A program made the position numbers and the translations under genes. Shown here one piece after another: positions 45,233-55,426 of a stretch of DNA of 64,000 bases. The stretch is from Alcaligenes endophyticus (lineage in GTDB: Bacteria; Pseudomonadota; Gammaproteobacteria; Burkholderiales; Burkholderiaceae_B), in NCBI RefSeq assembly GCF_026344035.1, contig NZ_JAPKND010000008.1:1-64000 (forward strand). Direction: 5' to 3'. Within the stretch, counting starts at the first letter, position 1; each line of letters starts with the position of its first letter. Below the pieces are notes generated by a model that was given only the letters and a program-made list of their open reading frames with translations, did not search any database and had not been told where the DNA came from.

Positions 45233-45247
45233 ACGCGTTTCACGCGT
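45233..45247. promoter_or_regulatory. ACGCGT-TTC-ACGCGT paired palindromes upstream of the MFS gene
   Basis: Two copies of the six-base palindrome ACGCGT are separated by TTC in the leader of the MFS transporter gene, about 40 bp before its start. A symmetric site like this between an exporter gene and the preceding terminator could be an operator. No cognate regulator is obvious nearby. Confidence 0.3.
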
Positions 45248-45295
45248 AAAAAACGGGCCCTCATATATTCCACCTATGCAGAATATATCGGCCCG
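45248..45295 (-). terminator. Intrinsic terminator of acnA
   Basis: On the reverse strand CGGGCC plus a second segment (GATATATTC/GAATATAT) closes over a 10-base loop to GGCCCG, followed by six T's (A's at 45248-45253). It begins about 25 bp after the acnA stop. The stem is long and well formed. Confidence 0.85.
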
Positions 45296-45319
45296 CCCTG
45301 CTCTGGCAGTTAAACCGTC

Positions 45320-48079
45320 TTAGTTCAACAAGCCTCGCAACACATATTGCATAATCCCACCATGGCGATAGTAATGCGCTTCACTAGGGGTGTCGATACG
45401 CACTCGGGCGACGAAACGTTTATCCCCCGCACGCACCTGCACCGTTTCCGGTATCTGCCCCTGATTCAGCGCCGTAATACCCTGAATATCCAGCACTTCA
45501 TCACCTTCCAGGCCTAAACTTGCCGCTGACTCGCCATCTAGAAACTGCAAGGGCAAGACCCCCATGCCCAACAGATTGGAACGATGGATACGCTCGTAGG
45601 ATTCGGCAATGACTGCCCGAACACCTAACAATACGGTACCTTTAGCCGCCCAATCTCGGGAAGAGCCCGAACCGTATTCTTTGCCTGCCAGAATCACTAA
45701 CGGGATGCCTGCTTGTAAGTAATGACGCGACGCATCATAAATAGTAGCGATAGGCGCACCTTGCTGAGTAAAGTCACGGGTATACCCTCCTTCAGTGCCC
45801 GGGGCCAACTGATTACGTAAGCGTACGTTAGCAAACGTGCCCCGTATCATGACCTCGTGGTTACCGCGGCGTGAACCATAGGAGTTGAAGTCGCTAGGCT
45901 GTACCCCGTGTTCCATTAGGTACGCTGCCGCTGGACTACTGCGTGCAATAGATCCCGCGGGGCTAATGTGATCGGTCGTAACAGAATCGCCCAGTTTGGC
46001 TAACACTCGCGCGCCCTGAATATCTTGCACAGGCTCGGGCTCACGCTGTAGGCCCTCAAAGTAAGGTGGGCGGCGCACATAGGTGGAGTCTTGCTCCCAT
46101 GCAAATAAATCGCCCTGCGGTGTGGGTAAAGACTGCCAACGCTCATCACCGGCGAAAACATCTGCATAGCCACGCGTATACATATCTGCAGCAATGGCTA
46201 ACTGTATGGTCGCTTGCACTTCGGCTGCAGTGGGCCAAATGTCTTTTAAATATACATCGTTGCCCTGCTGATCCTGCCCCAAGGGCTGATTGTAAAGATC
46301 AATATCCATGGTGCCGGCCAATGCGTACGCCACGACTAAAGGTGGAGACATCAGGTAATTCATTTTCACTTCAGGGTGGATTCGACCCTCAAAGTTACGG
46401 TTACCCGACAGCACAGATACCACGGTTAAATCATGTTGATTAATGGCCTCGCTGACCTCAGAAATTAACGGCCCGGAGTTGCCAATACATGTTGTGCACC
46501 CATAACCCACCAGGTCAAAACCCAGCTGATTCAAATAGGGAGTTAATCCAGCACGCTCGTAATAGTTGGTCACGACTCTAGAGCCTGGAGCCAAACTGGT
46601 TTTCACCCATGGCTTACGCTGCAAGCCTTTTTCCACCGCTTTTTTAGCAAGCAATGCGGCTGCCAGCATCACACTGGGGTTAGAGGTGTTCGTGCAAGAA
46701 GTAATCGCGGCAATCACCACCGCCCCATCTGCGATCTCGAACTGGGTACCGTCGCCTAGAACCACTTCGGCCTGCTGCTGCACCGCTTGCGGTGCTTGAT
46801 AAGAAGGCGTGTCAGAGGCGGGGAAACTTTCGGCTAAGGCATCGTCATAGCTATTATTCCCTTGTGCCAAACCTTGTAAGTCGGCCAAGGCATCACGGAA
46901 CGCATTTTGTGAAACTGACAAAGCGATACGGTCTTGAGGGCGCTTGGGTCCTGCGATCGAAGGCACTACTGTGCTTAAGTCTAGCTCTAAGGTTTCAGAA
47001 TAACGCGGCTCATGATCAGGGTCGTGCCATAAACCCTGAGCTTTAGCATACGCTTGCGTCAAAGCGATAAGCTCAGGACTACGACCCGTTAACGCCATGT
47101 AGTTGAGCGTTTCTTGATCTATGGGGAACATAGAAATGGTCGAGCCGTACTCAGGGCTCATATTGCCGATAGTGGCACGATTTGCCAAAGGCACGGCACT
47201 TACACCTGGCCCGTAGAACTCGACAAACTTACCCACCACACCGTGCTTGCGCAACATTTCCGTGATAGTTAACACCAAATCGGTAGCAGTGGTCCCTTCG
47301 GGTAGGGCTCCGGTTAGTTTAAATCCAACGACACGGGGTATGAGCATAGAGATAGGTTGACCCAGCATGGCTGCTTCAGCCTCAATGCCGCCTACTCCCC
47401 AAGCGACCACTCCCAAGCCATTCACCATAGGAGTGTGAGAGTCGGTTCCTACACAGGTATCAGGATATGCTTGAAGCCGACCATCTTCACCTTCACGCGT
47501 GAACACGACTCGAGCTAAATGCTCTAAGTTCACTTGGTGCACGATCCCCATCCCGGGAGGCACCACTTTAAAATTATCAAAAGCGGTTTGCCCCCAGCGC
47601 AAAAAGTTATAGCGCTCTAGGTTACGGCTATATTCGATCTCTACGTTGCGTGCAAACGACTGTGGGCTGCCAAAATCATCGACAATCACAGAGTGGTCAA
47701 TCACCAGTTCCACCGGTGCTAAAGGATTAATTTTTTGTGCATCACCGCCTAAAGCTTGCATCGCTTCACGCATCGCCGTCAAATCCACCACGGCCGGCAC
47801 ACCTGTAAAGTCCTGTAAAACCACTCGGGCTGGCGTGAAGGAAATTTCCCGATCTGGCTCAGCATTAGGGTCCCATCCTGCTAGGGCACGAATATCCGCT
47901 GCGGTAATATCCTTACCATCCTCGGTGCGTAATAAGTTTTCCAGCAAAATTTTTAGACCGTATGGCAAGCGAGCTACATCTAGCCCCTCGCCTTGTACAG
48001 CATCCAAGCGATAAAACTCATACTGTTTATCACCGACCTGTAAATGATCCAATGCATTAAAACTGTTTAGGCTACTCAT
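45320..48079 (-). CDS. acnA: Aconitate hydratase A
   Basis: Aconitase of the AcnA/IRP type, 919 aa, isomerises citrate and isocitrate in the TCA cycle. The 4Fe-4S cluster cysteines are Cys462 in TSCTNTSNP and Cys528 and Cys531 in [12 protein letters not shown]. The C-terminal swivel domain shows [16 protein letters not shown] and the substrate-binding serine within it. The ATG at 48079 follows AGGAGG at 7 bases; upstream in-frame codons lack this. It is transcribed alone with its own terminator. Length excludes the AcnB type. Confidence 0.96.
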   Translation of the reverse strand: MSSLNSFNALDHLQVGDKQYEFYRLDAVQGEGLDVARLPYGLKILLENLLRTEDGKDITAADIRALAGWDPNAEPDREISFTPARVVLQDFTGVPAVVDLTAMREAMQALGGDAQKINPLAPVELVIDHSVIVDDFGSPQSFARNVEIEYSRNLERYNFLRWGQTAFDNFKVVPPGMGIVHQVNLEHLARVVFTREGEDGRLQAYPDTCVGTDSHTPMVNGLGVVAWGVGGIEAEAAMLGQPISMLIPRVVGFKLTGALPEGTTATDLVLTITEMLRKHGVVGKFVEFYGPGVSAVPLANRATIGNMSPEYGSTISMFPIDQETLNYMALTGRSPELIALTQAYAKAQGLWHDPDHEPRYSETLELDLSTVVPSIAGPKRPQDRIALSVSQNAFRDALADLQGLAQGNNSYDDALAESFPASDTPSYQAPQAVQQQAEVVLGDGTQFEIADGAVVIAAITSCTNTSNPSVMLAAALLAKKAVEKGLQRKPWVKTSLAPGSRVVTNYYERAGLTPYLNQLGFDLVGYGCTTCIGNSGPLISEVSEAINQHDLTVVSVLSGNRNFEGRIHPEVKMNYLMSPPLVVAYALAGTMDIDLYNQPLGQDQQGNDVYLKDIWPTAAEVQATIQLAIAADMYTRGYADVFAGDERWQSLPTPQGDLFAWEQDSTYVRRPPYFEGLQREPEPVQDIQGARVLAKLGDSVTTDHISPAGSIARSSPAAAYLMEHGVQPSDFNSYGSRRGNHEVMIRGTFANVRLRNQLAPGTEGGYTRDFTQQGAPIATIYDASRHYLQAGIPLVILAGKEYGSGSSRDWAAKGTVLLGVRAVIAESYERIHRSNLLGMGVLPLQFLDGESAASLGLEGDEVLDIQGITALNQGQIPETVQVRAGDKRFVARVRIDTPSEAHYYRHGGIMQYVLRGLLN

Positions 48080-48317
48080 TCGGAAACCTCCTGTCAGAAA
48101 CATTGCGCGGCAATTACACTGCGTTACACTCTACTATCGTTACTCATTGCGTAAGCTTAAAGGTATCATCTTACTTGGTGGTATTCATTCACTTGTTACA
48201 GCTGCCCCACTAATAATTCAAGTTTCAAGGCCTTGCCGTTCATTCACTGCCATTCTCATCCCTCATTGCTGTAGACGTTCATTACAGCTCTGTTTTCTTT
48301 AAGGGTGCATCGGTTTT

Positions 48318-49877
48318 ATGTTCAAAGTCGACCTACGCCGACTCATTGTCTTACTTGCTTTCAGCAGCAGCCTAGCCACATTAATCTACACCCTGGTAGG
48401 TACATACAACGCTGAGCGCGATTTACTGATTGAAAATACGCTGGAAAGTAACCGCGCCTATGCTGCCAAATTAGCCACTAGTACTGATCAGTTTTTAGAT
48501 AATTTACAGCAACAACTGGCTTACAGCGCACAGCTATTAGGCACACATATACATGATAAAACCTTACGTGATAACGAAGCTAAACGCTTACAACAACAAA
48601 ATAATAGTTTTAACTCTGTCATCATCGTCAATTCCAATGGAGCCGTCTTAACGACCTCTCCGCCCGACCTAGGCTTAACAGGAAAAATACTGGATTCGGT
48701 GGGCGCCAGTCAGGCATTAAGCTTGCGCAAACCCTTAATCAGCCCGCCGTATGTAGGCCTAACCGGGCGACTGATCATCTTTATGTCCTATCCCATCATA
48801 GACCCCTCGGATCAGTATCTGGGCTATGTAGGCGGATCTATATATCTACATCAGGATAACAGCCTAAACATGTTATTGGGGGATCACTTTTACCGCGATG
48901 GCTCCCAAATTTATGTTGTCGACCATTCCAGACGTTTGATTTACCACCAAGACAGCATGCGTGTAGGGGAAATTATTGCTAACAATCCCGCCATCGAAGA
49001 GGTGATCAAGGGCAATAGTGGTGAAACAGAACTCGTCAATTCAAAACAAACATCCATGTTGGCTGGCTATGCCGCCACCCGCAAGGTAGGTTGGGGCATC
49101 GTTGTACAGCGCCCCACCGAGGTCGTTTTATATGAGCTAGACGCCTTATTAAAAAAAGTCGCCCGCAATACCATTCCCTTTTACCTGTTAACCAGCCTGC
49201 TTATTTGGTGGCTTGGTAGCCGAATCGCTCAACCCCTACGTCAGTTAGCACGCAGTGCTCCTAACTTAGACTCACCCCACTCCGCCCAGCAAATTACTAA
49301 AGTCTCTGCTTGGTATTTCGAAGCCGCTCAAATCAAGCGAGCCTTGCTCATAGGCTTACAACGCCTCAGCAAAAAAATTGGTCGTATGGACCTTGAACGC
49401 AATACTGATCCACTGACCGGCTTGCTCAACCGGCGGGGCATGGATGGCGCCTTACAAGAGTGGCAGCAAGACAGTAAAAACTTTGCCGTGCTAACGTGCG
49501 ACATTGATCATTTCAAACGTGTTAACGACACCTACGGCCATGACGTTGGCGACTTAGTCCTCCAGTTCTTAGCCGATATGATGCGTCAGCACACACGCAC
49601 AGGAGACCTGATCTGTCGAGTTGGCGGCGAAGAGTTCTTCATTTTTCTGCCCGAGCAAAGCCAGCAAGAAGCCTTTCAGGTTGCTGAGCGTTTACGCCAA
49701 GCCGTTGAGCAATCAGAGTCACCGAGCGGGTCACACATCACCATTTCGATTGGCTTAAGCCACTGGCCTTCGTATAGCGACAATTTAGCAGTAGTACTAA
49801 AAGCCGCTGATCAGGCCCTATACAAGGCAAAGCACAATGGCCGCAATTGCACCATGCACGCCAGCACGGAGCACTGA
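48318..49877 (+). CDS. Diguanylate cyclase with periplasmic Cache sensor
   Basis: Membrane enzyme of 519 aa that makes cyclic di-GMP. A first membrane helix (about 8-29) and a second (about 283-302) bracket a periplasmic dCache-like sensor domain. After a linker helix comes the GGDEF domain (360-515), with the active site GGEEF at 436-440 and the inhibitory RTGD at 427-430 exactly five residues ahead. The enzyme should be active and product-inhibited. The ligand of the Cache domain is unknown; amino acids and organic acids are common for this fold. It is divergent from acnA. Confidence 0.94.
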   Translation: MFKVDLRRLIVLLAFSSSLATLIYTLVGTYNAERDLLIENTLESNRAYAAKLATSTDQFLDNLQQQLAYSAQLLGTHIHDKTLRDNEAKRLQQQNNSFNSVIIVNSNGAVLTTSPPDLGLTGKILDSVGASQALSLRKPLISPPYVGLTGRLIIFMSYPIIDPSDQYLGYVGGSIYLHQDNSLNMLLGDHFYRDGSQIYVVDHSRRLIYHQDSMRVGEIIANNPAIEEVIKGNSGETELVNSKQTSMLAGYAATRKVGWGIVVQRPTEVVLYELDALLKKVARNTIPFYLLTSLLIWWLGSRIAQPLRQLARSAPNLDSPHSAQQITKVSAWYFEAAQIKRALLIGLQRLSKKIGRMDLERNTDPLTGLLNRRGMDGALQEWQQDSKNFAVLTCDIDHFKRVNDTYGHDVGDLVLQFLADMMRQHTRTGDLICRVGGEEFFIFLPEQSQQEAFQVAERLRQAVEQSESPSGSHITISIGLSHWPSYSDNLAVVLKAADQALYKAKHNGRNCTMHASTEH

Positions 49878-49942
49878 GTCAACGGAAATTGGCTTTACTC
49901 ACTAATCAAACAGCAGCGGGGCCAACCTAAAAAGCCGTTGGC

Positions 49943-51508
49943 TCACGCTTGTTGGAGCGAGTCTGGCCCATCGGTATTCCTCACTAAATCTATTTCCAAG
50001 GACGATTTTTCCACAAAATACTCTGGCAGCTCCGCCTTAATAGCAGGCGCTAAGCTTTTAAAATCACCCACTTGTTTCACCAGGTTTCCGCGCCCACTCA
50101 CTAATTGGTTTTCAGCCTTGCCATAAGCCTCGCTGGCTGCATCCAAACTTTTCTTTATACGCCCAAAACTGTCTAAAAAACCGTTTAGCTTATTGAACAC
50201 AGACTCCGCTTTCTGGGCCAAGGCAGCAGTATGTTTGTTTTGATCTTCGTAACGCCAAAGTTGGCGCACGATATTTAAGCTAGTGAGTAAAGTAGTGGGG
50301 GTTGCTACTAATACATTGCTTTCTATAGCCTGTTGGAACAAGCCTTCATCAGCTTTTAAGGCCTCAACAAAAGCCGACTCAATCGGAATAAACATAAATA
50401 CAATTTCCGGCGAGTTCAACCCGGGCAGGCGGTAATAATCACGATCCGCAAGCTCTTTAATGCGGGCAGAAACCGCTTGCACATGCTGCTTCAATGCGTG
50501 GCTGCGCGTTAGCTCATCTTCTGCATTCACGTAGCGTGTATACGCATTAAGAGACACCTTGGCATCAATAATCAAATGCTTATCTTGTGGCAAGTACACA
50601 ATCGCATCGGGCCGCTGGCGCCCCTGTTCAGTGGTAATACTCACTTCGCGTTGGTAGTCACGCCCCGCCTGTAAGCCTGATCTATCCAAAATGTTTTCCA
50701 ACACCAGCTCGCCCCAATTACCCTGCAATTTTTTCTGCCCTCGTAGCGCCGTCGATAACTCATGCGCTTCGGTAGTGATACGCTGATTGAGCTCTTTCAA
50801 ATTCGCCAGTTCTTTGCGCAACTCACCTTGCTGACTGGTCTCGCGGTGATGAATATCGCGTACTTCCTGTTTAAAGCTATCAATGGACTGCTGAAAGGGA
50901 TTCATCAAAGCCGTTAAGGTTGCGCTGCTACTTTCCTGCAAAGAGCGGGACTTTTGCTCTAGGATGTCGGTTGCTAGGACTTTAAACTGCTCCGATAAAC
51001 TGGCCTTTTGCTGAGCAAAGCTGGCTACTTCTCGTGCGTGGCTTGCTTGACGCTCTTGGTACTCTGCGACTAACTGAGTGTGTGCCTGCTCTAACTGGCG
51101 GTGCTGAGCCTGCCACTGCTCAACTTTTTGCTCTGCCTCTGCCAGACGTTGGCGCAACTCATGCAACTGTTGTTGTTGCGCCTGCACCAAAGACTGCTCT
51201 GCCGCATAGTTTTTCTCAATCTCGTACTGTTGTTGACGCAGCAACTCTAAGCGCTCAGCAGCCACCACTAACTCATGCCGCTCAGCTTGTAGCTCGGCAC
51301 TCAAGCGCTGCTCGGTAGCTTGCGCATGCTGCAGGGCCACTTCGCTCTTACTCTGGAGCAGTTCACGTTCGTGCTGTTCTTGGTGCCATTGCGCCTGATG
51401 CTGCGCCAACCGACGAGCGTGGATTACCACGGCCACCAGCCAGCCTAGCACCACGCCCACTACTCCCGCGCCTGCTAGCCACACACTTAGCTCCATCATC
51501 GATTGCAT
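49943..51508 (-). CDS. rmuC: DNA recombination protein RmuC
   Basis: RmuC, 521 aa. An N-terminal membrane helix (about residues 8-28) is followed by a long Gln/Glu-rich coiled coil (30-190) and the nuclease-like RmuC domain (about 230-470) with GNWGELVLENILDRSGL and PDAIVYLPQDKHLIIDAK. The family is linked to limiting inverted-repeat rearrangements. The ATG at 51508 is the first in frame after a non-ATG possibility; two ATG codons 9 and 12 bases later are also usable. Confidence 0.93.
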   Translation of the reverse strand: MQSMMELSVWLAGAGVVGVVLGWLVAVVIHARRLAQHQAQWHQEQHERELLQSKSEVALQHAQATEQRLSAELQAERHELVVAAERLELLRQQQYEIEKNYAAEQSLVQAQQQQLHELRQRLAEAEQKVEQWQAQHRQLEQAHTQLVAEYQERQASHAREVASFAQQKASLSEQFKVLATDILEQKSRSLQESSSATLTALMNPFQQSIDSFKQEVRDIHHRETSQQGELRKELANLKELNQRITTEAHELSTALRGQKKLQGNWGELVLENILDRSGLQAGRDYQREVSITTEQGRQRPDAIVYLPQDKHLIIDAKVSLNAYTRYVNAEDELTRSHALKQHVQAVSARIKELADRDYYRLPGLNSPEIVFMFIPIESAFVEALKADEGLFQQAIESNVLVATPTTLLTSLNIVRQLWRYEDQNKHTAALAQKAESVFNKLNGFLDSFGRIKKSLDAASEAYGKAENQLVSGRGNLVKQVGDFKSLAPAIKAELPEYFVEKSSLEIDLVRNTDGPDSLQQA

Positions 51509-51662
51509 ATCTACCACTACCTCTTCGTTAAACAACGGGCTCCACAGCGAGCATTTACGACTCCCTTCAAGCCACCTACTTATTACTTATATGAATATAA
51601 GAAAGGCTCATTTAGGTCTCTGTATGATAAAGACTTTCAGCCATCACTCATACCTGCCCACC

Positions 51663-52658
51663 ATGCGTTTTCTTATCTCTAGCGCCACTATCTCTGCGCT
51701 TGCCTTGTTCACCCCTATTAATGCTAACGCAGCTGAGTCCTCGGTGACTTGGCCTACTCAAGCTATTACCGTTATCTTAGGTTTTCCTGCCGGATCGGGC
51801 GTGGACGTGATCGCCCGCGGCGTACAAGAGCCCTTAACAGAAAAACTAGGTCAAACCGTCATCATTGATTACCGACCTGGCGCGGCAGGAAATATTGGTA
51901 GCCAATACGTGGCCCGCGCTAAGCCCGATGGATACACCTTATATTTAGGCACTGCAGCCACACACGGCAGTAATGCTGAATTGTATAAAAACCTGCCTTT
52001 CGATGTAGAAACTGACTTCATTCCCGTTGCCCCATTGATTGATGTGGCCAATGTACTCACCATCAATCCAGAGGTTATTGACGTCACGACGTTGCAGGAG
52101 TTTGTGGATGAAATAAAGGCTCATCCGGGAAAGTATAACTATGCCTCCACCGGTAACGGCGCAGGCACACATATGGCCTTTGCCGAGTTTAACGCACGCT
52201 TAGGGCTAGACATGGAGCACGTGCCCTATAAAGGGGGCCCTGAAGCGATCACCTCGGTGTTGCGCGGAGAAACGTGCTGCATCATGAATCAAGTACAAAC
52301 CGTATTGCCCCACTACAAAGCAGACAAAGTCAGGCTCTTGGGCGTCACCACAGCGACTCCTGTCGCCGCCGTCAACGAAGTGCCAACGATAGCCTCCAGC
52401 CAGATACCTGGTACAGAAAACTTTGACAGCTCCATCTGGTTTGGCCTGTTTGCCCCCCAAGGAACGGATTTAGCCATCGTAGAGAAAATTAATACGGCCG
52501 TTGCGCAAGTGCTTAATGAACCCGCCATCCGCACGCGCTTTGTTTCTCAAGGCAATGCGACACGAATAGAAACACCAGAACAGTTTCAACAAACCGTCAA
52601 AAATGATCGTATTAAATGGGCTAAGGTGATCAAAGATGCAAAAATCAGCATTGAGTAA
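51663..52658 (+). CDS. Bug-family tripartite tricarboxylate transporter receptor
   Basis: Periplasmic Bug receptor, 331 aa with this start. The signal peptide is about 1-23 (ending NANA). The family signatures are WPTQAITVILGFPAGSGVDVIAR, VIIDYRPGAAGNIGSQYVARAKPDGYTLYLG, given here in part, and a C-terminal NTAVAQVLNEPAIRTRFVSQG. An upstream ATG at 51624 with an AGG is also possible and would only lengthen the signal peptide. No tctA or tctB membrane gene is adjacent. It precedes the flavoprotein and CMD genes by 70 bp on the same strand, so the ligand may be their substrate. Confidence 0.88.
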   Translation: MRFLISSATISALALFTPINANAAESSVTWPTQAITVILGFPAGSGVDVIARGVQEPLTEKLGQTVIIDYRPGAAGNIGSQYVARAKPDGYTLYLGTAATHGSNAELYKNLPFDVETDFIPVAPLIDVANVLTINPEVIDVTTLQEFVDEIKAHPGKYNYASTGNGAGTHMAFAEFNARLGLDMEHVPYKGGPEAITSVLRGETCCIMNQVQTVLPHYKADKVRLLGVTTATPVAAVNEVPTIASSQIPGTENFDSSIWFGLFAPQGTDLAIVEKINTAVAQVLNEPAIRTRFVSQGNATRIETPEQFQQTVKNDRIKWAKVIKDAKISIE

Positions 52659-52728
52659 TACACTGGTTACCCCTTTATTACCCCTACTTGCTGTACCCGC
52701 TTAAACAGGCAGCACGGTTTATTCATTT

Positions 52729-54210
52729 ATGTCTCTGAGACCACCCCATGCCCCAGCCCAAAATGGACTGCAGGCTTTAGAAGAGCGCTTGCGTGAAGAC
52801 CTGCTCACGTTAGGTTGGCCAGCGAAAAGCTGGATTCCTCCCTGCTCGTTCCAAGGGCAGGCTGTGCACGATGTGCTGATTATTGGTGCGGGTCAAGCCG
52901 GTTTAGCGCTGGCCGCCGCTTTAGCGCAACTAGGTATACAAGCGGTGTTACTCGATAAGTCGCCCCACGACTTCGAGGGCCCCTGGGCAACTACCGCCAG
53001 AATGGAGACGCTACGCTCTCCCAAAGAGCTACTAGGTCCTGCCCTAGGTCTACCCTCTTTATCTTTTCGCGCTTGGTTCATAGCGCAATGGGGCCATCAG
53101 GCATGGCAACAGCTCGACAAAATCCCCCGCTTGCAGTGGATGGACTACTTACGCTGGTATAAGCGAGTCACTCACGCCGACGTACGTAACGAGCATGAGC
53201 TAAAAACCATACGGCCGCAAGGCAACGGACTCGTCGCTTTAGACGTAAATGCTAACGGCAAAACCAAAACTTGGTTTGCTCGACGAGTTGTCTTAGCAAC
53301 CGGGCGTGACGGCCTAGGCGGTGCCCACATCCCTGCATTTATCCAGGGATTAGACAGAAAACACTGGGCACATTCTTCCCACCCCATGGATTACTCCTCG
53401 CTACGTAATCTTCATGTGGGTGTGGTAGGCGCAGGTGCCTCAGCCATGGACAGTGCCGCCACCGCCTTGGAACATGGTGCGGCAAGTGTAGATATGCTGA
53501 TTCGGCGTCCCGACCTGCCACGCATCAACAAGTCTAAAGGCTCTGGTGTCCCCGGCCTGACCCACGGCCAATATTTGCTGCCTGACGAATGGAAATGGCG
53601 TGTCCGCCATTACATTAACGCCCAGCAAGTGCCTCCCCCCCACGACAGCACGTTGCGGGTATCACGCCACACCAATGCCTACTTCCACCTAGGATGTGCC
53701 ATCGAAAAAGTCGAGCAAATGGGTGAAAAGTTGCGTGTATATACTACCCAAGGCATGTTTACCCTAGACTTCCTAATCGTGTCTACTGGGTTTGCTATTG
53801 ACTGGGCATTACGTCCCGAATTTTCGCAAATTGCCCCGCATGTGCGTCTATGGGGCGACCGTTATACTCCCCCTGCCAACCAACGCGATGAAGAGTTATC
53901 GTCCTCCCCAGACTTAGGGCCCTATTTTGAGTTCCAGCCGCGCACCCCAGCAGCACTGCCAGGCTTGGAGCGTTTACACTGTTTCAGCTATCCTGCCGCC
54001 TTGTCTCATGGCCCAGTCTCGGGCGACATACCCGCCATTAGTGATGGCGCACGCAAATTAGCACAAGGTTTAGCGGCCTTGTTCTACCGCGAGGATGCCG
54101 ACTACCACTTTACCCAATTACAGAACTACGCCGAGCCCGAGCTAGACGGTAAAGAGTGGACTCCCGCTGACACCGCGGCTCGTATACGTAGCCTGGGCGA
54201 ACAAGCCTAA
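52729..54210 (+). CDS. FAD/NAD(P)-dependent oxidoreductase (flavin monooxygenase-like)
   Basis: Flavoprotein of 493 aa. An FAD-binding Rossmann motif GAGQAGLALAAALAQLG starts at about residue 53 and a second dinucleotide motif, GAGASAMDSAATALEHG, at about 236. LATGRDGLGG and FLIVSTGFAIDWAL are the usual strands returning to the cofactor. The layout resembles class B flavin monooxygenases, but I do not see a clear FxGxxxHxxx(Y/F) fingerprint; HWAHSSHPMDY is its nearest counterpart. There is no signal peptide. The CMD-domain gene follows after 17 bp, and the Bug receptor lies upstream. Reaction and substrate unknown. Confidence 0.85.
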   Translation: MSLRPPHAPAQNGLQALEERLREDLLTLGWPAKSWIPPCSFQGQAVHDVLIIGAGQAGLALAAALAQLGIQAVLLDKSPHDFEGPWATTARMETLRSPKELLGPALGLPSLSFRAWFIAQWGHQAWQQLDKIPRLQWMDYLRWYKRVTHADVRNEHELKTIRPQGNGLVALDVNANGKTKTWFARRVVLATGRDGLGGAHIPAFIQGLDRKHWAHSSHPMDYSSLRNLHVGVVGAGASAMDSAATALEHGAASVDMLIRRPDLPRINKSKGSGVPGLTHGQYLLPDEWKWRVRHYINAQQVPPPHDSTLRVSRHTNAYFHLGCAIEKVEQMGEKLRVYTTQGMFTLDFLIVSTGFAIDWALRPEFSQIAPHVRLWGDRYTPPANQRDEELSSSPDLGPYFEFQPRTPAALPGLERLHCFSYPAALSHGPVSGDIPAISDGARKLAQGLAALFYREDADYHFTQLQNYAEPELDGKEWTPADTAARIRSLGEQA

Positions 54211-54227
54211 CCCCGCGACTTCTCATT

Positions 54228-55397
54228 ATGACTACTGCTACCTTAGACACCTTAGATCGCCTAGCTGGCCTAACCGAACAAGACGCTGCTTATAGCACCC
54301 GCCGTTTGCGTGAGAAAGCGGCGTTAGCCACGCAAGCATGCGAAACACTGCTTTTCAGTGAGGCGCTCTCTGCCAGCTTAACGCGCACCGAACGTTATCT
54401 ACTGGCCAGTGAGCAAGCGCGCATTACAGGGGTGGCTGTCTTAGCCAACTATTACCGCGAACAAGCGCTACAAGCAGATACCGCTACTCAAGCCACACAT
54501 GCTGCGCTGTTTCAAGTTATCGCCCAACCTGGTAGCCTCAGCGGGGATGCCCGCTTAGATGCCGTACTAAGCTTTGTTCGCTCTCTTGCTCTGCATCCTG
54601 CCACCAGTGACAAAAGCCACTTGCTGTCCGTAACCGAGCACGGCCTTTCGGTCGACGATACGGTTTTGTTGGCTCAACAGATTGGCTTTGTGGCCTATCA
54701 AGCGCGCCTGCTTGTTGGTCTGCTGGCCTTGACGGCCATCGGCGGGCAAACCGAGGTCGTGACAACGCAACAAGACTCGACACCCTTTGTACACCCAGCC
54801 AATCTCCCAGCACCAGGCGAGCCTTTACGTCGCCACGGCTTTACCAGCGAAACGTTAGGCTGGAATGCTTGGTTACCCGTACTGGACCCCGCTACCGCCA
54901 GCGACGAACAACAACGCGTGCTAGATATTAGCCACCCGAAAGCGCGCACCATGGATTTTTATCTACTACTGTGCCGCCAACCAGAAGTATTGCTCGAACG
55001 CTCACAAGCGTTTAATGCCATTATGTATGCACCCGGCGGACTGGCTCGCGCCGAGCGCGAAATCGCTGCAGCGGCCGTTTCAAGAATCAACCGCTGTGTC
55101 TTTTGCTTAGCCGTACACGCCCAACGCTTTGAGCAACTGGCTAAACGCAACGACGTGATGGCACAGCTATTTGATGAACCCGATACCGCAGGCACCAATG
55201 CCCGCGAACGTGCCATTATTCAAGCGTCCATTATCCTAACCCGCGCTCCGAATCAATTTGGTGTAGTCCATTTACATGCATTACGTGAAGCCGGACTGTC
55301 TGACCTAGAAATCCTCGACGCCATCCATGCCGCCGCCTTATTCGGTTGGGCTAACCGTTTAATGTTGAACTTAGGGCAAGAGGTTTACGCCACGTAA
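54228..55397 (+). CDS. Two-part CMD/alkylhydroperoxidase-like protein
   Basis: Protein of 389 aa made of two AhpD/CMD-type halves. Residues 1-190 resemble the CMD-domain protein I know as the Avi_7170 family and lack cysteines at the expected active site. Residues 200-389 resemble the alkylhydroperoxidase-domain (Avi_7169-like) partner and keep the redox motif Cys290-x-x-Cys293-x-x-x-His297 (CVFCLAVH), plus an upstream Glu. In other bacteria these are usually separate neighbouring genes; here they appear fused. A role in peroxide or disulfide chemistry coupled to the flavoprotein just upstream is an inference. Confidence 0.8.
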   Translation: MTTATLDTLDRLAGLTEQDAAYSTRRLREKAALATQACETLLFSEALSASLTRTERYLLASEQARITGVAVLANYYREQALQADTATQATHAALFQVIAQPGSLSGDARLDAVLSFVRSLALHPATSDKSHLLSVTEHGLSVDDTVLLAQQIGFVAYQARLLVGLLALTAIGGQTEVVTTQQDSTPFVHPANLPAPGEPLRRHGFTSETLGWNAWLPVLDPATASDEQQRVLDISHPKARTMDFYLLLCRQPEVLLERSQAFNAIMYAPGGLARAEREIAAAAVSRINRCVFCLAVHAQRFEQLAKRNDVMAQLFDEPDTAGTNARERAIIQASIILTRAPNQFGVVHLHALREAGLSDLEILDAIHAAALFGWANRLMLNLGQEVYAT

Positions 55398-55426
55398 GCC
55401 TTCACGGTGCGGGCTGGCCTCTATTT

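Noticed and set aside
45196-45273. Upstream extension of the MFS transporter reading frame
   Set aside because: It overlaps the acnA terminator, and the best ribosome-binding site directly precedes the ATG at 45195.
46066-46443. 125-codon forward open frame inside acnA
   Set aside because: Antisense to conserved aconitase sequence with no recognisable features.
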